A stretch of DNA of 42,358 nucleotides from JBMYXZ01 sp049608925 (lineage in GTDB: Bacteria > Pseudomonadota > Alphaproteobacteria > JAGOMX01). How positions within the stretch are numbered: position 1 is the stretch's first letter; every line of letters begins with the position of its first letter. Where the stretch lies: contig JBMYXZ010000003.1 of NCBI GenBank assembly GCA_049608925.1, forward strand, positions 1 through 42,358, written 5' to 3'. Below, one piece after another: positions 32,488 to 40,081 of the stretch. A program made the position numbers and the translations under genes. Below the pieces are notes generated by a model that had not been told where the DNA came from, ran no database searches, and saw only the letters and a program-made list of their open reading frames with translations.

Positions 32488-33262
32488 GGCTGCCCTGCTT
32501 AAATGGTATCAAGACATCGGCGTTGATGAAGTTATCAGCGATACAGCTGCAGTTAAAGACGCTTCTTTCTTGGCAAAGAAAAAGCCAGCTGCAAAGCCAG
32601 TTCCTGAGACTCCTGCAGCACCTCAGCAGACACCCCAGCGCATGACACCCGCAAAAAAGGCGTCTGAAGAGTCGCGTGTATTGGCTAATAAAGCCAAAAG
32701 CCTGCCTGATTTAAAACAGATTTTATCTGATTTCGATGGGTGCTCGCTGAAAAAGACCGCAACCAACCTGGTATTTGGTGATGGCAACCCGGACTCTGAT
32801 ATCATGTTTATCGGTGAAGCCCCCGGCGCGGAAGAGGACCTACAAGGCCTACCATTCGTTGGGCAAAGCGGGCAACTGCTAGATAAGATGTTGTCTTTTA
32901 TCGGCCTTGATCGCACTAAATATTATATCTCTAATACCATTCCCTGGCGTCCGCCGGGCAATCGCGCGCCTACGACTGGCGAGCTTGCTGCTTGTCTACC
33001 TTTCCTGGAACGCCACATTGAGCTGGTAAACCCAAAGGTTATTGTCCTGGTCGGCGGCATTGCCACCAAGAATTTGTTGGGTGGCAGCAACGGTATTATG
33101 AAGTTGCGCGGTAAGTTTTATGACTACCAAACCCAGGGAATGACCACTCCTGTGAAGGTCTTTCCCATTTATCATCCTTCATTCTTACTAAGATCCCCAG
33201 GACAAAAGCGCGTTGTCTGGGGCGACTTACTGACATTGAAACACACGCTCGGCTGCAAATGA
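32480..33262 (+). CDS. Uracil-DNA glycosylase, family 4 type
   Basis: Removes uracil from DNA at the start of base excision repair. After a Pro/Ala/Lys-rich N-terminal stretch (about residues 30-65), the 260-residue protein has motif A GEAPGAEED (112-120) with FVGQSGQLLD, and the second active-site motif HPSFLLR with H232. Family 4 enzymes usually hold a 4Fe-4S cluster on four Cys. Here C88 and C172 match two of them, the first position is not Cys, and the third reads W156 in PWRPPG. I recall this as usual in alphaproteobacterial members. The start at 32480 overlaps aroK by 8 bp, and the next gene overlaps by 4 bp. Confidence 0.9.
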   Translation: MSKAALLKWYQDIGVDEVISDTAAVKDASFLAKKKPAAKPVPETPAAPQQTPQRMTPAKKASEESRVLANKAKSLPDLKQILSDFDGCSLKKTATNLVFGDGNPDSDIMFIGEAPGAEEDLQGLPFVGQSGQLLDKMLSFIGLDRTKYYISNTIPWRPPGNRAPTTGELAACLPFLERHIELVNPKVIVLVGGIATKNLLGGSNGIMKLRGKFYDYQTQGMTTPVKVFPIYHPSFLLRSPGQKRVVWGDLLTLKHTLGCK

Positions 33263-34266
33263 TAGCTGCGAAAACCATCAAAGTTCTATTGTTGATGGTG
33301 CTGCCGATCTTGGCATCTTGTACTCACATATCGCAATTTGACAAGACCAAGGAAGCACAGCTTTATCAGCACATTGCTAATGAGCTTAAACACCAGAATG
33401 CTGTCCATCTGAAAGAATGCAATTGCATGAAGGCATTTTTCAGAAACCTCTTTAATAAGCCAGACAACACTGCCAGGTATGCTTTTGACCGAAAAGTTGG
33501 CCGCCATGCAACCGATATAGCAACACACAAAGATACCGTGAATGTTTTAGCTATTGGTTCTGGGACTTTGCTGAACGAGCTTACAGCACTCTCCAATATC
33601 ATTGCACGTGGCAAAAACCTCAATATCTATATCACCGATTATGCTTATATTTTTTACGGAGTTGAGGAATTTGAAAGCAAGGCTATCCATCTTGCTAAGC
33701 ATCCACAGGACCGCCCTGTTCGCTGGAATGAACTATTTGTTTGGAATACTTACAAGAAAAACAAAAAGTCCTTCTTGCCGCTTTTCCACAAACACCATGC
33801 AGCTATTGAAGAGTTTAAAGCTTTAGTCTCCAGACTGGGCAAGCGCTATGGCGTAAAAACTTCAGTGACTGTTTTAAAACCACCTAAAGAAGCTCCTCTG
33901 CAACTTCCGCCACTTGATATGATCATAGCGGTGGATGCTTACATAGATGTACCAAACTTGATGTGGAACTTTTTTTACGCAGCCCAAGCGCATGACACTG
34001 GCGCTATCCGTTTCGTTGCATTGAATAAAAGCAAGCCTTACGGTGGATTTTGGGAGTCCAACAAGCAGAAGGAAAAAGAAAAATTTTCCCTCGAACCGGT
34101 GTCAATTTCTGTATACGAGGTCACGAGCAATGGGCAAGAGTATGGAAGCTTCAAGAGTATTGAGCACATAACCCTTGAAGCCAACCAAAAGCAACTTTTG
34201 ACTGCACCCAAATTTGATGGCAAGCCAGATTGTGACTGCACGCAAAGCCCGTTGGACATAAACTAA
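33259..34266 (+). CDS. Lipoprotein with a methyltransferase-like Rossmann motif
   Basis: A 335-residue protein. The N-terminus is a lipoprotein signal with lipobox LASC (C21), so it is anchored in the envelope. The central part shows VNVLAIGSGTLLNELTAL (GSG at 100-102, E107) followed by NIYITDYAY with D127, the spacing of motif I and the acidic motif II of SAM methyltransferases, and later LDMIIAVDAYIDVP like motif IV. A SAM-type domain outside the cytoplasm would be unusual, so it may be an inactive or repurposed fold. It overlaps udg by 4 bp (ATGA) and is convergent with the RTX gene (12-bp gap). The family is not recognised. Confidence 0.7.
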   Translation: MIAAKTIKVLLLMVLPILASCTHISQFDKTKEAQLYQHIANELKHQNAVHLKECNCMKAFFRNLFNKPDNTARYAFDRKVGRHATDIATHKDTVNVLAIGSGTLLNELTALSNIIARGKNLNIYITDYAYIFYGVEEFESKAIHLAKHPQDRPVRWNELFVWNTYKKNKKSFLPLFHKHHAAIEEFKALVSRLGKRYGVKTSVTVLKPPKEAPLQLPPLDMIIAVDAYIDVPNLMWNFFYAAQAHDTGAIRFVALNKSKPYGGFWESNKQKEKEKFSLEPVSISVYEVTSNGQEYGSFKSIEHITLEANQKQLLTAPKFDGKPDCDCTQSPLDIN

Positions 34267-34278
34267 AACTAGCTGCCA

Positions 34279-36987
34279 CTACCCTTGATCGTTGTTATTC
34301 ACATTAACATCAAGATCGATTTGCACAACGGCTCCTGTGTCTAGGCTGACGTAGGTATCATAGCCATCTGCCCCATCTTCGCCTGGCGCAGGGGCAGCAT
34401 TGTTATCCAGCACCCAACTGCCTTCGTTCAAATTGACAGTGTCTTTGCCATCGCCTTCGATTATCAAAACACCGTCTTCCAGGCCCATGTCCAGAACATC
34501 TTCGCCAGTTAGGTCGATCTTATTAGTTTTTCCATTACTCATATCAACGGTTTCGACGCTTGAAATATTATCCATGCTGATCAAGCCACTACCGTTCACA
34601 TCCAGCAAGTCATGACCTTCCCCACCATCAATTAGAGAGTCAAGTGAGTCATAGACCATGGTGTCATTACCACTGCCACCAAATAGTTGATCTGCGCCCT
34701 TACCACCATCAAGGAAGTCATCTCCGCCCTGACCATTATCAATGCCGCCGGCATCACCGTACATGATGTCATCACCTTTACCGCCATACATCGTGTCATC
34801 GCCGCCGGACGCTCCATCAGTCATATCACCAGCGGCATCTCCGAACATGATATCGTCGCCCTTACCACCGTGCATGGTATCGTCACCACCTTGGGCATTA
34901 CCGGACATATCACCGCCTGCATCTCCAGACATCAGATCGTCGCCCGTATCACCCTTCATGACGTCATCACCACCTTGAGCATTGCCAGACATGTTTCCGC
35001 CAGCATCACCGGACATGATATCATCACCATCACCGCCATACATTTTATCAGCGCCACCCTGTGAGTGATCAAGCATGTCACCGCCGGCATCACCTGACAT
35101 GGTGTCGTGACCAGATTCTCCGTACATGCTGTCCGCACCACCTGTAGCATTGCCTGACATGTCACCGCCTGCATCACCCGAAAGCGTATCGTCCCCGCTA
35201 CCGCCCTTCAGATTATCAGCACCACCTGTGGCATTATCAGTCATATTTTGCCCAGCATCACCAGATAGAGTATCGTCCCCTGATCCACCTTTTAGACTGT
35301 CTTTACCGCCTATGGCATCCCCTGACATGGTGTGGCCTGCATCGCCTGATAGGGTGTCATCACCCGTTCCACCATCTAGTTTATCTTTGCCTCCGATGGC
35401 ACTGCCCGACATAGTATGACCTGCGTCGCCTGATAGGGTATCCGCACCGTCACCACCTTTCAGGTTATCTTTGCCACCTGTGGCGTCATCAGTCATTGTA
35501 TGACCGGCATCTCCAGAAAGAGTGTCACTGCCGACACCACCTTCTAATCTATCTCCACCTCCAACGGCACTGCCTGACATTTCATGACCAGCATCACCGG
35601 ACAGGGTATCGTTGCCTTCACCACCTTTCAGTTGGTCACTTCCTCCCTTTGCAGCCCCAGACATCGTGTGACCGGCATCGCCTGATAGGGTATCCTCGCC
35701 GGTTCCGCCATCGAGCTTATCGTTGCCACCTTTTGCACTGTCAGCCATATTCTGTCCGGCGTCACCAGACATAGCATCATCGCCTTCGCCACCTTTCAGA
35801 TTGTCCTTACCGCCGCGCGCAGTATCTGACATATTTTGAGCTGCATCACCTGTCATAGAGTCGCCGTCAGCACCACCGGTAAGGTTATCATTCCCACCCT
35901 TGGTATTTTCTGCCATGCTGGCAGCTTCGCCACCAGAAATTCCCAGGTCAACAGGCTGCTCTTCTACGATTGGCTCGACCTCTTCAATAGTCTCCACAAC
36001 GTTTTCCAGAACGGATGGAGCAGCTTCTTCTACATTCTCTTCCGGTGAAGCCTCAGGTGCGGGCTCTTCAATCTGCACATCCTCAACAACTTCTGGAGCT
36101 GTCTCGACAACTGCTTCCCCGGCATCACCTCCCCTGCCAAAGACAGGACCTGTTTCCAGGCCCTCCTGTGATTCTCTAGAATCTTCTTGTTTCTCTGGCT
36201 TGTCTTCTTCTTGATTGCGCTTGGATTGCATGCGCTCGAAGCGCGCCATCATTCTATCCCCAAGGGAATTCAAACCTATGTCTTGTGCTTCGACATTATC
36301 GGCCTTGAAGTCCTCTCTGGCTTCTTGCATCATCTCTTTTAATGTTTCGCGCGCTTCTGGGCCTGCATTGTCTCGCACAAACTCGCGAACAGCCTGAAAT
36401 TGTTCTTTTCCAGATGATGTCGCTGTGAAATCACCTGAATAAAAATCATTCCCGCGCCCTTCGAAATCTCTGCCGCCCGATTCAAAAGTATCAAAATCTA
36501 ACTTTGCATCAAAAGCTTTGGTTTCAAATATCGACCCAAAGCCCTCGCTGACATTTGTGCTTGGTGTTAACTGAAATTCACCTTCTTCAACCTGGGCAGT
36601 AGAAGATTCAACAAGACCGTCTAGCTGTCCAAGGCCTTGCTGACCAAGTGCAGATGGTGCTTCAACTGCATCTTCACCATTTACATCCTGACTTACATTT
36701 TGAAAACCAGGATCCGTCCCAGGAGTCTCAGTTACTGTAGGGCCTGTTCCCATAAGGTCCAGTTGAATATTCACATTTGCTTCAGCAGGGGTATCGGCCT
36801 CAATATCGATGATACCAAGATCACCCTCTTGCGAGACATCCTCTTGGCCAGCAATATCCATCAAGACCATTTCATCATTTATAAATGGATTAAACAGGTT
36901 TCCAACGTTTTCAGGAACTTGTTGGTTAGTATTTTCCTGAACTTGGTTGCTACTATTTGTACCAGTCTTACCAGTTGGCTCAGCCAT
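34279..36987 (-). CDS. RTX-like repeat protein 1 (third gene of the RTX operon)
   Basis: An acidic 902-residue protein. Residues 1-363 are Asp/Glu/Gln-rich with a coiled-coil-like part (REFVRDNAGPEARETLKEMM and on) and the motif NLFNPF near residue 31. Residues 364-753 hold 13 units of 28 residues plus one of 26, each with one RTX nonapeptide (GGxGxDxLx type) followed by GDAG and a 10-residue linker. Residues 754-902 are the module shared with the two paralogs, ending VNVNNNDQG. It has no Sec signal, as expected for type I secretion. Calcium-dependent folding outside the cell is likely. GGGGAGGA precedes the start, 19 bp after the previous gene. Confidence 0.88.
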   Translation of the reverse strand: MAEPTGKTGTNSSNQVQENTNQQVPENVGNLFNPFINDEMVLMDIAGQEDVSQEGDLGIIDIEADTPAEANVNIQLDLMGTGPTVTETPGTDPGFQNVSQDVNGEDAVEAPSALGQQGLGQLDGLVESSTAQVEEGEFQLTPSTNVSEGFGSIFETKAFDAKLDFDTFESGGRDFEGRGNDFYSGDFTATSSGKEQFQAVREFVRDNAGPEARETLKEMMQEAREDFKADNVEAQDIGLNSLGDRMMARFERMQSKRNQEEDKPEKQEDSRESQEGLETGPVFGRGGDAGEAVVETAPEVVEDVQIEEPAPEASPEENVEEAAPSVLENVVETIEEVEPIVEEQPVDLGISGGEAASMAENTKGGNDNLTGGADGDSMTGDAAQNMSDTARGGKDNLKGGEGDDAMSGDAGQNMADSAKGGNDKLDGGTGEDTLSGDAGHTMSGAAKGGSDQLKGGEGNDTLSGDAGHEMSGSAVGGGDRLEGGVGSDTLSGDAGHTMTDDATGGKDNLKGGDGADTLSGDAGHTMSGSAIGGKDKLDGGTGDDTLSGDAGHTMSGDAIGGKDSLKGGSGDDTLSGDAGQNMTDNATGGADNLKGGSGDDTLSGDAGGDMSGNATGGADSMYGESGHDTMSGDAGGDMLDHSQGGADKMYGGDGDDIMSGDAGGNMSGNAQGGDDVMKGDTGDDLMSGDAGGDMSGNAQGGDDTMHGGKGDDIMFGDAAGDMTDGASGGDDTMYGGKGDDIMYGDAGGIDNGQGGDDFLDGGKGADQLFGGSGNDTMVYDSLDSLIDGGEGHDLLDVNGSGLISMDNISSVETVDMSNGKTNKIDLTGEDVLDMGLEDGVLIIEGDGKDTVNLNEGSWVLDNNAAPAPGEDGADGYDTYVSLDTGAVVQIDLDVNVNNNDQG
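34729..35898 (-). repeat. Array of 14 RTX-type units in protein 1
   Basis: Thirteen 84-bp (28-residue) units and one 78-bp unit in frame. Each unit has the layout GG-x-D-x-L-x-GG-x-G-x-D-x-[LM]-[SY]-GDA, followed by G-[HQG]-x-M-[ST]-x-x-[AS]. Linkers read HTMSGSAI, QNMTDNAT, GDMSGNAQ and similar, so this array is more diverged than that of the neighbouring gene and should be older or less homogenised. Confidence 0.9.
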
Positions 36988-37006
36988 ATATCCTCCCCTG
37001 ATTTAT

Positions 37007-40000
37007 CTACCCAGGATCATTATTGTTTACGTTTACATCGAGACTTACCTGAACGATCGCGCCGTTTTCAAGGCTTACGTAGGTATTATAATCACCGTCT
37101 TCCGGCGTTGGTGCAGCATTATTATCCAGCACCCAACTGCCTTCTTGCAATGTTAGAGTATCTTTCGCATCCCCGTCAACTTTCAGAACACCGTCTTCAA
37201 GGTCCATATTCAGGACATCTTCAGCGGAAATGTCGACCTTATTTGTTTTATTGTTATCTATATCAATAGCTTCCACGCTTTTTACGTGGTCAAGGCTGAC
37301 AACGCCGCTGCCTTTAACATCCAACACATCATATCCAGCACCGCCATCGACAATTGAATCAAGGGAATCGTATGCCATGGTGTCGTTGCCACTGCCACCA
37401 AACAGTTGGTCGGCCCCTTTGCCACCATCAAGATAGTCATCGCCTCCCTGGCCGTTATCTTTACCCCCGGCATCACCATATAAAATATCTTTACCAGCAC
37501 CACCGTATAGTGTGTCATTGCCGCCAGTACCCTGATGCATTATATGCTCAACAGTATCTCCATAGAGAGTATCGTCGCCTTTACCGCCATAAATTATGTC
37601 ATCCCCTCCGCTGGCATTATGCTTGATGTGTTTACCGGCATCGCCTGAGAGTAAATCATCGCCCTTGCCGCCTTTGATAACATCATCACCACCATGGGCA
37701 TCATTTAGCAAGTTCTTGCTAGCATCTCCAGAAATCGCATCATGTCCTTTTCCACCCTTAAGTGTGTCATGACCACCTTCAGAATCTCCCTTAAGATTCT
37801 TGCCGGCATCACCTGACATAACGTCGTGCCCTTTACCGCCCTTTAGCAAGTCATCTCCGCCTTGAGAGTCATCTTTGATGTTCTTACCAGCATCACCAGA
37901 CATGATGTCATCACCACGACCACCTTTAAGGGTGTCGTCACCACCCTTTGAGTCATCAACGATATTGTGGCCGGCATCTCCGGCCATAAGGTCATCACCT
38001 TTGCCGCCCTTTAGAACATCGTCTCCACCTTTGGAGTCATCCTTGATGTTCTTACCAGCATCGCCAGACATGATGTCATCACCACGGCCGCCTTTAAGGA
38101 TGTCATCACCACCCGTTGAGTGATCAGTAATATTGTGGCCAGCGTCTCCGGCCATAAGGTCATCGCCTTTACCGCCCTTTAGAACATCATCTCCGCCTTT
38201 GGAATCATCTTTGATGTTCTTACCAGCATCGCCAGACATGGTGTCATCACCACGGCCACCCTTGAGGATGTCGTCTCCGCCTTTGGAGTCATCTTTGATG
38301 TTCTTACCTGCATCACCAGATATGATGTCATCACCACGGCCGCCTTTGAGGATGTCGTTTCCACCTTGAGAGTTATCAACGATATTATGTCCAGCATCTC
38401 CAGCCATAAGGTCATCGCCTTTGCCGCCCTTTAGAACATCGTCTCCACCTTTGGAGTCATCCTTGATATTCTTGCCGGCATCGCCAGACATGATGTCATC
38501 ACCACGACCACCTTTGAGGATGTCGTCTCCACCTTGAGAGTTATCAACGATATTGTGGCCAGCATCTCCGGCCATAAGGTCATCGCCTTTGCCGCCCTTT
38601 AGAACATCGTCTCCGCCTTGAGAGTTATCAACGATATTATGACCAGCGTCGCCCGACATAAGGTCATCGCCTTTACCGCCTTTTAGAACATCATCTCCGC
38701 CTTGAGATTTATCCTTGATGTTATGACCAGCGTCTCCAGACATAAGGTCATCACCTTTACTGCCTTTTAGAGCATCATCTCCGCCTTGAGAATTATCTTT
38801 GATGTTCTTACCAGCATCACCTGACATCGTGTCGTCACCCTTGCCTCCTTTAAGGATGTCGTCTCCACTCTTGGAGTGATCTACGATGTTATGACCAGCG
38901 TCTCCCGCCATAAAGTCATCGCCTTTGCCGCCCTTTAGAATATCATCTCCACCTTTGGAGTCATCCTTGATGTTCTTACCGGCATCACCGGACATGGTGT
39001 CATCACCACGGCCGCCTTTGAGAACGTCGTCTCCGCCTTTGGAGTTATCTACGATATTATGTCCAGCATCTCCGGCCATAAAGTCATTGCCTTTGCCGCC
39101 CTTAAGGATGTCATTACCACCCTTCGCATGATCAATGATACTTTGCACGGCATCGCCAAGAAGGGTATCGTCACCCTTACCTCCCTTTAGAATATCATCT
39201 CCACCTTGGGCACCATCGATAATATTCTTACCTGCATCACCTGCAAGCAAATCATCACCAGGCCCCCCTTTGAGAACGTCATTGCCACCCTTCGCATGAT
39301 CAATGATACTTTGCACAGCATCGCCAAGAAGGGTATCATCACCCTTACCACCCTTCAGAACATCGTCTCCACCTTGGGCACCATTAATGATGTTCTTACC
39401 TGCATCACCCGAGAGCAAATCATCGCCACCTCTACCTACCAGCAGATCATCGCCCCCAAGTGCACCGTTCTCAAGTGACCCTGGCGTATCACCAACAAAC
39501 GTATCGGCTTGCTCTGATCCACGCTGAACTGAATCAAACATCTTGTTGATTTTGCTGTGCACTGCGTTAAAGAAGTCATTGTTGATGAAATTCTGAATTT
39601 GCCCTTCACCGGTTGCATGCTCTGCAATAAAGTCTGTACTGCCCTGCTTATCTACTTTATTACTCGTTTCTTCAAATGAGCTCAGATCATATTCTGAAGA
39701 AGACAAGTCTGGGCTTTTCTCTAAATCACGCGACTCGAAAAAAGAATTATACCCTTGTGAGGAAGGCTGTTGGTCAGCTAAAAGTTCTTCAGAATCCTCC
39801 TCTTGATCCTCCTCCACTAGCGCGTCATTTTCTGCGGCTATCTCAAGGAATTCTTCTTCATCTTCAAAGTTGAGGGTCTCTTGCTGGTATTCGTTATCAT
39901 TCGCTTTATAGTGAACCGCCAAGACGCCTTCAGGCAAAAAAGGATTGAACACGTTAGCCGGGTCAACTGGCTGTGCAGCATTGCTCTGATAATCAGAAAA

Positions 40001-40060
40001 TTTTTCTTGAATCGAGTTTGAAATTTTCTGAATACTATTTGCAAGTTCATCAAGTGTCAT
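37007..40060 (-). CDS. RTX-like repeat protein 2 (second gene of the RTX operon)
   Basis: An acidic 1017-residue protein. Residues 1-201 contain a helical start (ANSIQKISNSIQEKFSDY), NVFNPF near residue 38, Glu/Asp runs, and a helical stretch FINDFF-type before the repeats. Residues 202-871 hold 23 units of 28 residues plus one of 26. Residues 872-1017 are the C-terminal module (DGGKGADQLFGGSGNDTM and on, with EGSWVLDNNAAP) shared with the neighbours, ending VNVNNNDPG. No Sec signal. Likely a calcium-binding, type-I-secreted surface or matrix protein. GGGGA precedes the start, 21 bp after the previous gene. Confidence 0.88.
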   Translation of the reverse strand: MTLDELANSIQKISNSIQEKFSDYQSNAAQPVDPANVFNPFLPEGVLAVHYKANDNEYQQETLNFEDEEEFLEIAAENDALVEEDQEEDSEELLADQQPSSQGYNSFFESRDLEKSPDLSSSEYDLSSFEETSNKVDKQGSTDFIAEHATGEGQIQNFINNDFFNAVHSKINKMFDSVQRGSEQADTFVGDTPGSLENGALGGDDLLVGRGGDDLLSGDAGKNIINGAQGGDDVLKGGKGDDTLLGDAVQSIIDHAKGGNDVLKGGPGDDLLAGDAGKNIIDGAQGGDDILKGGKGDDTLLGDAVQSIIDHAKGGNDILKGGKGNDFMAGDAGHNIVDNSKGGDDVLKGGRGDDTMSGDAGKNIKDDSKGGDDILKGGKGDDFMAGDAGHNIVDHSKSGDDILKGGKGDDTMSGDAGKNIKDNSQGGDDALKGSKGDDLMSGDAGHNIKDKSQGGDDVLKGGKGDDLMSGDAGHNIVDNSQGGDDVLKGGKGDDLMAGDAGHNIVDNSQGGDDILKGGRGDDIMSGDAGKNIKDDSKGGDDVLKGGKGDDLMAGDAGHNIVDNSQGGNDILKGGRGDDIISGDAGKNIKDDSKGGDDILKGGRGDDTMSGDAGKNIKDDSKGGDDVLKGGKGDDLMAGDAGHNITDHSTGGDDILKGGRGDDIMSGDAGKNIKDDSKGGDDVLKGGKGDDLMAGDAGHNIVDDSKGGDDTLKGGRGDDIMSGDAGKNIKDDSQGGDDLLKGGKGHDVMSGDAGKNLKGDSEGGHDTLKGGKGHDAISGDASKNLLNDAHGGDDVIKGGKGDDLLSGDAGKHIKHNASGGDDIIYGGKGDDTLYGDTVEHIMHQGTGGNDTLYGGAGKDILYGDAGGKDNGQGGDDYLDGGKGADQLFGGSGNDTMAYDSLDSIVDGGAGYDVLDVKGSGVVSLDHVKSVEAIDIDNNKTNKVDISAEDVLNMDLEDGVLKVDGDAKDTLTLQEGSWVLDNNAAPTPEDGDYNTYVSLENGAIVQVSLDVNVNNNDPG
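37448..39457 (-). repeat. Array of 24 RTX-type units in protein 2, highly homogeneous
   Basis: Twenty-three 84-bp units and one 78-bp unit in frame. In the middle (units 5-19) two linker types largely alternate: HNIVDNS (often after MAGDAG) and KNIKDDS (after MSGDAG), giving a higher-order period of 168 bp. At the start a second pair alternates (KNIIDGAQ with VQSIIDHAK). Neighbouring copies are nearly identical in DNA, which points to recent expansion by duplication of unit pairs and makes copy number likely to vary. Confidence 0.92.
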
Positions 40061-40081
40061 AATTTTCCCCGAGCACCTGGT

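Noticed and set aside
37448..39457. 84-bp DNA repeats as a CRISPR or intergenic satellite
   Set aside because: They are in frame within one long open reading frame and encode a regular glycine/aspartate repeat.
34687..39527. Many plus-strand ORFs antisense to the RTX genes
   Set aside because: They arise because the codons of the Gly/Asp repeats lack stops on the opposite strand; the products are low-complexity Pro/Ser or His-rich and have no start signals.
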